DNA of 64,000 bases from the NCBI GenBank assembly GCA_013298525.1, contig JAAFHW010000003.1, positions 13,247 to 77,246 on the forward strand. The letters are read 5' to 3'. Both the position numbers and the translations under genes were made by a program. The notes beneath the pieces were generated by a model. It was not told the origin of the DNA and did not search any database. It saw nothing but the letters and a program-made list of their open reading frames with translations. This DNA is from Flavobacteriia bacterium (lineage in GTDB: Bacteria; Bacteroidota; Bacteroidia; Flavobacteriales; Flavobacteriaceae). This document shows positions 1-8,944 of the stretch, in pieces (the stretch's first letter is position 1; every line of letters begins with the position of its first letter).

Positions 1-761
1 GAATTACTAAAAACAGTATTAATTTTAAAATCTTTATTTTTATTTGTAATTCTTTTTGCTATTGAACTTAACTTTACAAATTTCCAATCTTTAAAAAACT
101 TACCATTCCTTTTTTTAAACCTGTATTTTGGTAAATTTTCACCTTCTTCCGGAAATAAATTTTGTAATAATCCTTTTTTATAATTTTTTAATATATCTAA
201 TTTTTTAGATTGTGATTCAATAATATTATCTAAAGATTTTAAACATCTGGCAATTTTTTTTTGCTCATCTTCATTTTCAGGGAAAAATAATTTTTTTGAC
301 AAAAAAGTATCGTTACTTATGTTAATTGTGTTTTTTGCTCCTTTTTGAATTAATGTTGAAAGATAATTAATTGCATTACTTGGTGTTTCAAAATAAGAAT
401 CCAATATAAAGCCTAATTCTTCTGTTTCTGGCGTAAAAACACCATATAATGGTGATACAATAACTTTTTTAGATAATTTGCTTTGTTTAATTATTCCATA
501 AGGAAATTCACCTGTTGGACTTTTAGTATAAATAATATCGCCAGGAAACACCAATTTATAATTATCAGTATTGGCGGCTGCATAACTTCTACCTAAATGC
601 TCTATTTGATTTATAAGTCCTTTGTTTACAGATACGGAAAATACGTCTTCCTTACCGTTACTCTTTTTATTATGCTCTTTTAAAACTTCTGAAAGAAATC
701 TGTCCTCCCAAACATCATTAATAAATTCAGGAAAGCGTAGTTGTGGTAAATTATTTTTCAT
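1..761 (-). CDS. hsdS: Type I restriction-modification specificity subunit HsdS (partial, C-terminus cut by window edge)
   Basis: This gene is absent from the ORF track because it has no stop inside the window. Translating the minus strand from an ATG at 761 gives about 253 open residues to the edge. HsdS recognises the DNA target for the HsdR/HsdM complex. The visible part starts MKNNLPQLRFPEF, typical of HsdS, and continues as target recognition domain 1. A helical spacer ending near LKNYKKGLLQNLFPEEG follows, and then the second half-repeat begins with FKKRNGKFFKDWKFVKL, which mirrors the N-terminal start. Family members are about 400 residues, so roughly the second recognition domain is missing. 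The start codon overlaps the 3' end of hsdR by 11 bases, so the two are translationally coupled. hsdM is not in the window and may lie further left. Confidence 0.88.
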   Translation of the reverse strand, partial: MKNNLPQLRFPEFINDVWEDRFLSEVLKEHNKKSNGKEDVFSVSVNKGLINQIEHLGRSYAAANTDNYKLVFPGDIIYTKSPTGEFPYGIIKQSKLSKKVIVSPLYGVFTPETEELGFILDSYFETPSNAINYLSTLIQKGAKNTINISNDTFLSKKLFFPENEDEQKKIARCLKSLDNIIESQSKKLDILKNYKKGLLQNLFPEEGENLPKYRFKKRNGKFFKDWKFVKLSSIAKRITNKNKDFKINTVFSN

Positions 762-3714
762 ATGCTCCCAATCCTGATATTTCTCGTCCTTGTACTAATT
801 TTTTTAAATGTGGCACTAAATCTTTCATTAGTTCTACTTCTTTTTGAGCACGAACTTTCCAACCTAAATCTAAAGGTTCCAATAAATCATTTAGTTTTTC
901 ACCATCAAAAATCATTCGCTTAATAATTTCTTCAACAAATGTTTTTAGAGTAGTTGTTTCAAGAAGGTATTTTTTTGCAATTTCTGCTAATTCTTTGTCT
1001 GTTTTTTCAGCTTTAAAATTTTCAAAACCTTTACGAATTTCATTTTCAGATAATCCGGTCGCAGTGTCTAAACTCTTTATATAATCAATGATATCTTCTC
1101 TTTCATCAAGTAAATTGGCACTTGAACTTAACAACATAATAAGTTGTTCTTTTGTCATTTTTTGTTTAGACGGTTTGCGCTGTGTATATTCAGAAATTAA
1201 ACCAATGATATAATCATAATCAATCACAGCAGAAGCGAAAAGCACAAATTCAAAATCGAGTTGTTGTACTTCAGGACTTGCATTTCCTCCTTGATTATCA
1301 CGAAGGTCTTTTAATTCTTTAGCAGTGTCCAAATATACACTCTTAAAAGCGCGAAGTTCATCTATTGGTAATAAATCTTCTATTTGTTCTACTTGTTCTT
1401 TTGTTAAATCAGTATATTGTTCTAATTGCGTTTTATAACGTTGTACTTCTTTAAATCTATCAATAAATTCACCTTTGGCTTGGTCACCTCTAAGATTGTG
1501 TACGTCTTCTGGAGAACAAGTTAGTCCATAAGATTGCATTAATTGATTTAGCTCTGTTATTGCTTTTGTATATTTATCAATAACTTTTGGAGCAGCGTCT
1601 ACCAACCAAATTTCTTTTGCTTTACTCGTGTCTTCGCCACAAAATAAAGCTATTGCTTCATTCACTGCGTCTTTTTGTTGACGAAAATCTAAAATATTTC
1701 CATAAGGCTTGGTATCATTCAAAATCCTGTTTGTTCTTGAAAAAGCTTGAATTAAACCATGATATTTTAAATTTTTATCAACATATAAAGTATTTAAATA
1801 TTTAGAATCAAATCCTGTTAAAAGCATATCAACAACGATAATAATATCAATTTTATTTTCATGACCATAATCCGTGTTGCAGTATTTTTGATCCTTTATA
1901 CGTTTTTGAACATCTTGATAGTATAAATCAAACTCATTTATTGTATGATTTGAATTGTATTGTTTATTATAATCTGCTAAAATGGTATTTAGTGCTTTTT
2001 TCTTTTCTTCAGGAGCTTCTTGATTGTCAATTTTTTCTTGTTCTAAATCTTCTTGAATTTGCTGAATATCTTTGTTTCCTTCTGCTGGTGGAGAAAAAAC
2101 GCAGGCTATATTTAAAAAACTATAATTTTCGTCTTTATTTTTTCTTTGAATTTGTAGTTCTTTAAACAAATTATAATATTGTATTGCTTCATTTATTTTT
2201 GAAGTTGCTAAAACTGCATTAAATCTTCTTTGGTGTGTTGCGGCATCATGCTTATTCAATATTGCATCTACAACTGCTATACGATGAATATCGCTGCCTA
2301 TATTTACTAATCCATCAGGTTTGTAATAATCTATATGAAAGCGTAACACGTTCTTATCATCAATTGCATTTGTTATAGTATAAGAATGTAATTCTTTTTC
2401 AAATACATCTTTTGTTGTAACATAAGTAGCTTGATTGTTTTCAACCTTTTTATTTACGGCATTGTCTTCAAAAATTGGTGTTCCTGTAAATCCAAACAAT
2501 TGTGCCTTAGGAAAAAACTCTTTTATTGCATTATGGTTCTCTCCAAATTGTGACCTATGGCATTCATCAAAAATAAAAACCATTCGTTTATCACTCAATG
2601 ATTCTAAACGTTCTTTGTAGTTTCTTTTGTTTGTTTCATCAAGAGCTAATCCTAGTTTTTGGATAGTGGTAACTATAACTTTATCAGCATAAGCAGTTGA
2701 AAGTAATCTTCTAACTAAAGTCTCGGTATTTGTATTTTCTTCAACACTTCCTTCTTGAAACTTATTAAACTCCTCTCGTGTTTGTCTATCTAAATCTTTT
2801 CTGTCAACAACAAATAGACATTTCTCAACCTCAGGGTTATCTTTTAAAAGTGTTGAAGTTTTGAATGAAGTTAATGTCTTTCCGCTACCTGTTGTGTGCC
2901 AAATATAACCATTTCCTCTATTTTGATTGATGCAATCTATTATTGCTTTTACAGCATAAATTTGATAAGGTCGCATTACTAAAATTTTCTGCTCACTTTC
3001 AACTAATACCATATATTTACTTATCATTTCTCCTAAAGTACATTTAGAAAGGAATTTATCAGCAAATAAATCTAATTGATTAATTTTTTTATTTTCCTCT
3101 GTTGCTAATTCATAAACTGGTAAAAATTGTTCGTCAGCGTTAAAAACAAAGTGTTGATTTTTATTATTTGCGAAATATCGTGTCGTTCTTTGATTACTTA
3201 CTATAAATAGTTGCATAAAACACAGTAATGAATTAGAATATCCATTACCTGGTTCACTTTTATAATCCACAATCTGTTGCATTGCTCGTCGTGGAGTTAA
3301 TTCTAATCCTTTTAATTCTATTTGAACAATAGGAATTCCATTTATTAAAATAATTACATCATAACGTTGATGACTATTTTCTGTATTGATTCTTAATTGA
3401 TTAATTACTTCATATTCATTTTTGCACCAATCCTTTATATTTACTAGGGTGTAGTGTAAAATTGTGCCATCTTCTCGTTGAAACGAGTTAGTTTGTCGTA
3501 ATAGTTTGGAAGATATAAAAACATCAGAATTAATAATTTCCTCTTTTAAACGAGAAAATTCAGAATCAGTTAATCTAACTCGATTAAGAGATTCAAACTT
3601 TTCTTTAAAGTTATTTTCAAGAGAATATCTATCTATAATATCATCACGATAAATATATTTTAAATCTTTTAGCTTGTTAATTAAGCTTTCTTCAATTTGG
3701 TTTTCTTTGGTCAT
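751..3714 (-). CDS. hsdR: Type I restriction enzyme motor/nuclease subunit HsdR
   Basis: HsdR is the ATP-dependent DNA translocase and endonuclease subunit of a type I restriction system. The 987-residue length is normal. An N-terminal PD-(D/E)xK nuclease is visible as D119 followed by QIELK, giving E133 and K135. The SF2 helicase motor shows Walker A TGSGKT (275-280), a DECH box (383-386), GFTGTP, and later GFDSKYLNTLYVDK and QAFSRTNR. The C-terminal part is helical and would contact HsdM/HsdS. ATG at 3714 is the first in-frame start, 97 bases after umuD. A TATTTTTG sequence in that gap could be a -7 box, so the RM operon may have its own promoter. All expected catalytic motifs are intact. 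Confidence 0.96.
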   Translation of the reverse strand: MTKENQIEESLINKLKDLKYIYRDDIIDRYSLENNFKEKFESLNRVRLTDSEFSRLKEEIINSDVFISSKLLRQTNSFQREDGTILHYTLVNIKDWCKNEYEVINQLRINTENSHQRYDVIILINGIPIVQIELKGLELTPRRAMQQIVDYKSEPGNGYSNSLLCFMQLFIVSNQRTTRYFANNKNQHFVFNADEQFLPVYELATEENKKINQLDLFADKFLSKCTLGEMISKYMVLVESEQKILVMRPYQIYAVKAIIDCINQNRGNGYIWHTTGSGKTLTSFKTSTLLKDNPEVEKCLFVVDRKDLDRQTREEFNKFQEGSVEENTNTETLVRRLLSTAYADKVIVTTIQKLGLALDETNKRNYKERLESLSDKRMVFIFDECHRSQFGENHNAIKEFFPKAQLFGFTGTPIFEDNAVNKKVENNQATYVTTKDVFEKELHSYTITNAIDDKNVLRFHIDYYKPDGLVNIGSDIHRIAVVDAILNKHDAATHQRRFNAVLATSKINEAIQYYNLFKELQIQRKNKDENYSFLNIACVFSPPAEGNKDIQQIQEDLEQEKIDNQEAPEEKKKALNTILADYNKQYNSNHTINEFDLYYQDVQKRIKDQKYCNTDYGHENKIDIIIVVDMLLTGFDSKYLNTLYVDKNLKYHGLIQAFSRTNRILNDTKPYGNILDFRQQKDAVNEAIALFCGEDTSKAKEIWLVDAAPKVIDKYTKAITELNQLMQSYGLTCSPEDVHNLRGDQAKGEFIDRFKEVQRYKTQLEQYTDLTKEQVEQIEDLLPIDELRAFKSVYLDTAKELKDLRDNQGGNASPEVQQLDFEFVLFASAVIDYDYIIGLISEYTQRKPSKQKMTKEQLIMLLSSSANLLDEREDIIDYIKSLDTATGLSENEIRKGFENFKAEKTDKELAEIAKKYLLETTTLKTFVEEIIKRMIFDGEKLNDLLEPLDLGWKVRAQKEVELMKDLVPHLKKLVQGREISGLGAYEK

Positions 3715-3811
3715 TTAATATGAAAAGTTTAAACAAACTACTACACTTAGATATGCCAAAAATACTTAATTATTTTATATTTTAGTTCTAAAAAACTTTC
3801 AGAAAATACAT

Positions 3812-4252
3812 TTACAAATTTTTTATAACATATGTAACAATTCCCCAAATTATCAACTCATTTTCATCAGTGACTTTTATGGGTTGGTAATTTTTATTTT
3901 CAGGCATTAGATAGATACAATTTTCTTCTGTTTTGATTCGTTTTACGGTGAACTCTCCATCTATGAAACAAACCGCAATTTTGTTGTTTTGAGGTTCTAA
4001 ACTTCGGTCAACAACAAGAATGTCTTTATCATTTATTCCAGCATTTATCATCGAATTTCCATTTACTTTTATATAAAACGTATATAAAGGATTTTTACAT
4101 AATTCTTTATTCAAATCGATGCCACTTTCCATAAAATCGGTTGCAGGTGATGGAAACCCAGCAGAAACGCCTTCCTTTATGTAAGGTATTTTCAATTCGC
4201 TTTCTAAGTTTGGACGGAAGAAAGTTAAAGAAGGTTCTCTTTTTATTGACAT
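3812..4252 (-). CDS. umuD: UmuD-like self-cleaving SOS mutagenesis protein (S24 peptidase family)
   Basis: This is the regulatory subunit of DNA polymerase V. In this family RecA-stimulated autocleavage at an Ala-Gly bond activates the protein. The 146-residue protein has the cleavage site A31-G32 in VSAGFPSPA, the nucleophile S67 in GNSM, and the general-base K104 in EFTVKRI, so the Ser-Lys dyad is complete. It has no LexA-type DNA-binding domain. The ATG overlaps the end of umuC by 10 bases, so the order is umuC then umuD, opposite to E. coli umuDC. No LexA box could be assigned. Confidence 0.93.
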   Translation of the reverse strand: MSIKREPSLTFFRPNLESELKIPYIKEGVSAGFPSPATDFMESGIDLNKELCKNPLYTFYIKVNGNSMINAGINDKDILVVDRSLEPQNNKIAVCFIDGEFTVKRIKTEENCIYLMPENKNYQPIKVTDENELIIWGIVTYVIKNL

Positions 4253-5517
4253 TTTATTTCTAGTATTTCGTTAAATCTTGTAGTGAATCGTGGAGACAAA
4301 TAATTTTGTTTCATGTTCCAAGTTAGGTTCAAATTTTGTGTTCCTAATTTTACTTTTCGATCTCCAATTTTAGCATTTAAAAAATCCATTGCTTTCATGA
4401 TTGCCAAATGCTTCGGATTTTCTTCTTCAAATAATTGAAGCTGTTTTTTATCTTCATCAATTAATTCAGTAACTATAACACCAGCTTTTTTGAATTTGAT
4501 TCCTTCATTTCCTTTGTACAAATCTTTCAACATGGATATGGCAACATTTGAAATTGTCAAAGTTGAATTGGTTGAATAAGGCAAAGTAACCGCTTTGTTG
4601 AAATAATATTTTTGAGATTGGTATTTGTGTTTATCAATGACCAACATTACAATTATTGTTTGACAACATGATTTTTGTTTGCGTAATTTTTCGGCACAAA
4701 CAGCAGAAAATGTTGCTATGCGTTCTCGTAAATCATCAAATTCTGAAATCTGTTTTGGAAAACTTCTTGTTGTTGCTATACTTTTCTTCTGTTCTCGAAT
4801 AGGTTCTAAATCTAAAACTGATTTTCCTTCCAATTCATACTTTAATCGCATACCAATAACGCCCATTTCTTTTCTAATCCAAGCTTCGTGTTGAGGTTTT
4901 GTAAAATCATAAGCTGTTAGAATATTGTGCGCTATCATTTTTTTTGTTAATCTGCGACCAATTCCCCAAACGTCCTCAATTTTAGTCCATTTTATGGCTT
5001 TGATACGTTTTTCTTCCGTATCAATTACATAGATTCCTTGTGTTCTGTCTTGAAACTTTTTTGCAATTCTATTGGCTACTTTTGAAAGTGCTTTAGTGGG
5101 TGCAAATCCAACACAAACTGGAATTCCAACCCATTTTTGTACACGTTTTTTCATCTGAATTCCATAATCATGATAATCAGAAATCGACATTCCATCAAAG
5201 TTTAGAAATGCTTCATCAATGCTGTAAATTTCAAGATTTGGAGTAAACGCTTCTAAAGTTTTCATCACACGATTACTCAAGTCACCATATAAAGGATAAT
5301 TAGAAGAGAAGACTTTAACATTTTTCTCTTTCAGAAGTTCACGAATTTTGAATTCAGGTGCACCCATTGGAACACCAACTTCTTTAGCTTCGTTACTTCT
5401 AGAAATAACGCAGCCGTCATTATTAGACAAAATAACAACCGGTTTTCCATTATATTGAGGTTGGAAAACACGTTCGCACGAAGCGTAAAAATTGTTACAA
5501 TCGACTAAAGCATACAT
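4243..5517 (-). CDS. umuC: Y-family DNA polymerase V catalytic subunit UmuC
   Basis: This is an error-prone translesion DNA polymerase working with UmuD'. The protein is 424 residues, the usual UmuC length. The first catalytic aspartate is in MYALVDCNNFYASCE (D6). The second carboxylate pair is in YSIDEAFL (D101, E102). The palm and helix-hairpin-helix region shows KVANRIAKKF and WGIGRRLTKKM, followed by the little-finger domain. It is the first gene of a two-gene unit with umuD, separated from the upstream nuo operon by a terminator. A possible -7 box (TAAATTTA) lies only a few bases before the ATG, which would give a very short leader; this is uncertain. Confidence 0.95.
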   Translation of the reverse strand: MYALVDCNNFYASCERVFQPQYNGKPVVILSNNDGCVISRSNEAKEVGVPMGAPEFKIRELLKEKNVKVFSSNYPLYGDLSNRVMKTLEAFTPNLEIYSIDEAFLNFDGMSISDYHDYGIQMKKRVQKWVGIPVCVGFAPTKALSKVANRIAKKFQDRTQGIYVIDTEEKRIKAIKWTKIEDVWGIGRRLTKKMIAHNILTAYDFTKPQHEAWIRKEMGVIGMRLKYELEGKSVLDLEPIREQKKSIATTRSFPKQISEFDDLRERIATFSAVCAEKLRKQKSCCQTIIVMLVIDKHKYQSQKYYFNKAVTLPYSTNSTLTISNVAISMLKDLYKGNEGIKFKKAGVIVTELIDEDKKQLQLFEEENPKHLAIMKAMDFLNAKIGDRKVKLGTQNLNLTWNMKQNYLSPRFTTRFNEILEIKCQ

Positions 5518-5574
5518 ATTGTAAATTTAGTCAATAATTGAATTTCACAATTGTTAAATAGTTCGATTGTTGAT

Positions 5575-5611
5575 AAATAAAAAACCACCAAAATTGCTTT
5601 TGATGGTTTTG
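5575..5611 (-). terminator. Rho-independent terminator of the nuo operon
   Basis: On the minus strand AAACCATCAAAA pairs with TTTTGGTGGTTT (12 pairs including one G-T) around a GCAA loop and is followed by a T-rich tract. It lies just after the nuoN stop and before umuC. Confidence 0.85.
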
Positions 5612-5632
5612 AGTATTTTAAAAATAGTCTTC

Positions 5633-7012
5633 CTATTTAATTAAATCTGTAACTAAAGATGGATACAATCCGATGATGATATTTAATACAATTGAAACGA
5701 TTCCAACTGCATAATATACAAATGGAGTACTTTGTTTTTCTTCGCTTGGTTCTTTAGTATACATTGCTAAAATTAGTTTGAAATAATATCCAACACTAAT
5801 TATAGAATTAATAACACCAGCAATAACAACGATTAGGAATCCAGCTTGAATAGTTTGTGTAAACAACATGAATTTAGCAAAAAATCCTGAGAAAATTGGA
5901 ATTCCAGCCATTGATAAAAGTGACGCTGTTAAAACTGCTGCCATCACTGGATTGGTTTTTCCAAGTCCGTTGAAGTTTAAAATATCTTCATTGTCTTTAT
6001 TTCTTGTAACATTTATGATCACTGCAAAGGAAGCAATTCCTGCTAAAGCATAAGCAACCGTATAATAAAGTAAGTTCCCAGATGAATTAGATAGACTTAA
6101 TAAAGTCATCATCATAAAACCAGCATGAGAAATACCTGAAAACGCCAACATACGTTTTACATTATTTTGACGTAAAGCCATAATATTTCCAACAGTCATA
6201 GAAGCAATTGAAACTATTATAATGATGTTTTGGTATGCCGAAGAGATATCAGCATTCATAGTAGCCAATAATTTATATAATGTTGCAAAAGCCACAACTT
6301 TTGCTAAAGTACTCATGGTTGCTGTTACAATTGAAGGCGCACCTTCATAAACATCTGGAGCCCAAAAATGAAATGGTACAGCAGCAATTTTAAATAACAT
6401 ACCAACAGTTAATAAAGAAATTCCTATTGGAAACCAAATTGGCAATTCTGCTGAGCGCGACATTTCACTAATTTCTGTAACATCAAAACTTCCCATAGCT
6501 CCATAAATTAAACAGATACCAAATAGAATAAATCCAGATGCAAACGAACCCATTAAGAAATATTTCATTCCGGCTTCATTACTTTTTATATCTAATCTGC
6601 TACTTCCTGCAAGAATGTAAAGAGCTATTGATAATGTTTCAATTCCTAAAAAGTACATTGATAAGTTAGAAAAAGAAACCATCGCAACAGCACCTGCTAA
6701 AAGGAAAATTTTTATTGCTATAAAGTCAGAAATTTTTGTTTCATGATCTTTGTAAACATCATGGCTCATGGCTACTAAAAATATAGTAAGAACAATGAAT
6801 AGTGATGAAAAGGCATTTGAAAATTTATCAGCAACAATCATATTGGTGTATTGACTGTTTAACAATTCTCCAAATGACCAGATATTTAGTGTTGTGCCTA
6901 GTATTGCTAATAGACCTAAGATAACTACAGGTACAATTGCTTTTCTAAAATTAAAGATTTCAGCTATAAGACAGAAAACGCCTAAACCTGATATTGCTAT
7001 TAATGTATTCAT
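5633..7012 (-). CDS. nuoN: NADH-quinone oxidoreductase subunit N
   Basis: This is an antiporter-like proton-pumping subunit in the membrane arm of respiratory complex I. It has 459 residues, almost all in hydrophobic segments consistent with about 14 transmembrane helices. Family motifs are visible: a conserved glutamate segment (FLGIETLSIALYIL), the broken-helix lysine region (LLTVGMLFKIAAVPFHFWAPDVYEGAP), and RQNNVKRMLAFSGISHAGFM. It is the last gene of the nuo operon. The gap to the upstream four-helix-bundle gene carries GGATTTA phrases, and a terminator follows the stop. Confidence 0.96.
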   Translation of the reverse strand: MNTLIAISGLGVFCLIAEIFNFRKAIVPVVILGLLAILGTTLNIWSFGELLNSQYTNMIVADKFSNAFSSLFIVLTIFLVAMSHDVYKDHETKISDFIAIKIFLLAGAVAMVSFSNLSMYFLGIETLSIALYILAGSSRLDIKSNEAGMKYFLMGSFASGFILFGICLIYGAMGSFDVTEISEMSRSAELPIWFPIGISLLTVGMLFKIAAVPFHFWAPDVYEGAPSIVTATMSTLAKVVAFATLYKLLATMNADISSAYQNIIIIVSIASMTVGNIMALRQNNVKRMLAFSGISHAGFMMMTLLSLSNSSGNLLYYTVAYALAGIASFAVIINVTRNKDNEDILNFNGLGKTNPVMAAVLTASLLSMAGIPIFSGFFAKFMLFTQTIQAGFLIVVIAGVINSIISVGYYFKLILAMYTKEPSEEKQSTPFVYYAVGIVSIVLNIIIGLYPSLVTDLIK

Positions 7013-7020
7013 TTTTTATT

Positions 7021-7052
7021 AAGGATTTAGGATTTAATGATTTAGGATTTTA
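7021..7052. repeat. Short intergenic phrase repeat, left flank of the four-helix-bundle gene
   Basis: The sequence reads GGATTTAGGATTT, then a further GATTTAGGATTTT. It is complementary to the phrase at 7463-7492 on the other side of the gene, with TGATTTAGGATT-type arms, so the gene is flanked by imperfect inverted repeats. Confidence 0.7.
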
Positions 7053-7069
7053 TCCAACACCATTAAATC

Positions 7070-7435
7070 TTAATTTTTATTATTTCTTGATTTAATTGTT
7101 TTTATTCCAGCTGAAAAAATTGACACCAATTCATCGGCTTCTTTTATTAATCTTTCTAATTCGACAGAATTGTATTTAATTTCTAATTCTTTTAAAAATT
7201 CTAACCAAAACAAACTTTCGTCAGCTTCTTCATCAACAACTTTTAATTTGTTTAAAAAATCAGCATCTGATTTTCCTCTACATACTGCTCTATAATTTGC
7301 TGCAACAGATGATGAAGATTTAAAAAGTTGAAACGAAATTACATCGACAGCTTTGTTTTTTTCAATTTCCATTAAAAACTTAAACGTATCAACAGCAAAT
7401 TTTTTCGTTCGTGCTTTTAATTCTTCTTTAGTCAT
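7070..7435 (-). CDS. Four-helix-bundle protein (S23 / 23S rRNA intervening-sequence protein family)
   Basis: This 121-residue, mostly helical protein matches the small four-helix-bundle family first noted as ORFs inside 23S rRNA intervening sequences. Visible family features are FAVDTFKFLMEIEKNKAVDVISFQL, the conserved segment SSSSVAANYRAVCRGKSDADF, KVVDEEADESLFWLEFL, and a C-terminal helix with LIKEADELVSIF. The molecular function of the family is not established. The gene sits between nuoM and nuoN, in the same direction, in an otherwise canonical complex I operon. It is not a Nuo subunit and looks like an insertion. Short inverted AT-rich phrases flank it. Confidence 0.9.
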   Translation of the reverse strand: MTKEELKARTKKFAVDTFKFLMEIEKNKAVDVISFQLFKSSSSVAANYRAVCRGKSDADFLNKLKVVDEEADESLFWLEFLKELEIKYNSVELERLIKEADELVSIFSAGIKTIKSRNNKN

Positions 7436-7462
7436 AACTTGTGTACTCTACGTATTCTAAGA

Positions 7463-7492
7463 ATCCTAAATCTAAATTCCTAATTCCTAAAT
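7463..7492. repeat. Short intergenic phrase repeat, right flank of the four-helix-bundle gene
   Basis: The sequence contains GAATCCTAAATCTAAATTCC and then TAATTCCTAAATCA. It is the inverted counterpart of the 7021-7052 phrase. Similar GGATTTAGG units recur at 16323-16343, so the unit itself is not specific to this gene. Confidence 0.65.
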
Positions 7493-7496
7493 CAAA

Positions 7497-8933
7497 CTAT
7501 CTATTAATTTGAATTAGAGTTTCTTTTATGCTTGGCATTACCAAATCTACAATTGGTTTTGGATACAATCCGTAGAAAAGTAAAAAGGCAATTATTATCA
7601 CAAAGACAATTATTTCGGTTGTTGTAACGTCTGCAAATAATTTAGTATTTGTTTCTCCTAGCATTACATTTTGGAACATTTTTAACATGTAATAAGCTCC
7701 TAATATTATGGTTGTTCCACCAAGAACTGCATACCAAATGTTTACTTGAGATAAACTATACAAAACGGTAAACTCTCCAATAAAGTTGAATGTTCCTGGC
7801 AAAGCAACAGATGCTAAAACCAAAATCATAAACATAGAAGTGAATTTTGACGCTTGCGAACGAACACCACCCATTTCATCAATTTTGTAGGTTTCAAATC
7901 TTCTAAAAATTACTTCAGCAGCAAAGAATAATCCAACGATTACAAATCCGTGAGCAATCATTTGAGAAACAGCTCCGCTTAAACCATCTGCTGTTAAAGT
8001 ATAACAACCAGCAGCAATTAATCCTACGTGAGCAAGAGATGAGTATGCTAATAATTTTTTCAAATCCTTTTGACGTAAAGCCACAATTGAACCATAAATA
8101 ACTCCAGCAATGCTCAAACCAATTAAAACTGGCATATAAGTCTTAGCAGCTAAAGGTGCAATTGGTAATTGCCAACGAATTACACTATATAATCCCATTT
8201 TTAGCATAATTCCAGACAAAAGCATTGTTCCAACGGTTGGTGCTTTTTGATAAACTTTTGCTTGCCAAGTATGGAATGGTATGATAGGAATTTTAATTGC
8301 GTAAGCTAAAAAGAAGGCTAAGAAAATCCAAGTTTGTTCGGTTGCTGATAAGTCTAATTTTGTTAAATCTTCCAATAGGAAACTTCCGGCTTTAGTATAT
8401 AAATAAGCAAATGCTATTAACATAAATAAGGAACCACCTAAAGTATAAATGAAGAATTTAACTACGGCTTTTTTACGTTCTTCAGTATCGCCATTACCCC
8501 AAACTAATGCTATAAAGTATATTGGAATTAAAGCAAGTTCCCAAAAGATATAATATAATAATCCGTCGCTTGCTAAGAAAGTTCCAACCATTGCAAATGC
8601 CATGAATAAAACTAAACCATAGAAGTTTTTAGAATTGTTGAAATTATTTCCGAAAGAAGATAATACAATTAATGGAAGCAATGAAGTTGTTAAAAGTACC
8701 ATTGCTAATGATAATCCATCGGCTTTAAGTGCAAAGGAGATATTAGGCTGTAAAATCCAAGGATTAGATAAGCTAATGTTTATTCCGCCCAAAAATTGAT
8801 TTACTAATATTGAAGAGCATACTAAAGCAGCCAAACTAAATAATAAAGCCACTTTTGAAGCGAATTTATCTCCAGAAAGGAAGGTTGCAATGGCACCAAC
8901 TAAGAGTAGTATTAATATAAGTGATACGTTCAT
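7497..8933 (-). CDS. nuoM: NADH-quinone oxidoreductase subunit M
   Basis: This is a proton-pumping antiporter-like subunit of complex I. It has 478 residues with about 14 hydrophobic helices. The conserved helix-5 glutamate is in YYIFWELALIPIYF, and the lysine helix shows AYAIKIPIIPFHTWQAKVYQKAPT. RQKDLKKLLAYSSLAHVGLI is the shared NuoL/M/N signature. It follows nuoL after an 11-base gap. It ends 61 bases before the four-helix-bundle ATG; in an unbroken operon nuoN would follow directly. Confidence 0.97.
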   Translation of the reverse strand: MNVSLILILLLVGAIATFLSGDKFASKVALLFSLAALVCSSILVNQFLGGINISLSNPWILQPNISFALKADGLSLAMVLLTTSLLPLIVLSSFGNNFNNSKNFYGLVLFMAFAMVGTFLASDGLLYYIFWELALIPIYFIALVWGNGDTEERKKAVVKFFIYTLGGSLFMLIAFAYLYTKAGSFLLEDLTKLDLSATEQTWIFLAFFLAYAIKIPIIPFHTWQAKVYQKAPTVGTMLLSGIMLKMGLYSVIRWQLPIAPLAAKTYMPVLIGLSIAGVIYGSIVALRQKDLKKLLAYSSLAHVGLIAAGCYTLTADGLSGAVSQMIAHGFVIVGLFFAAEVIFRRFETYKIDEMGGVRSQASKFTSMFMILVLASVALPGTFNFIGEFTVLYSLSQVNIWYAVLGGTTIILGAYYMLKMFQNVMLGETNTKLFADVTTTEIIVFVIIIAFLLFYGLYPKPIVDLVMPSIKETLIQINR

Positions 8934-8944
8934 TTTGTTTTAAA

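Noticed and set aside
3812-5517. umuC/umuD considered as prophage genes
   Set aside because: No integrase, structural phage gene or attachment repeat is nearby; chromosomal umuCD pairs are common in this group.
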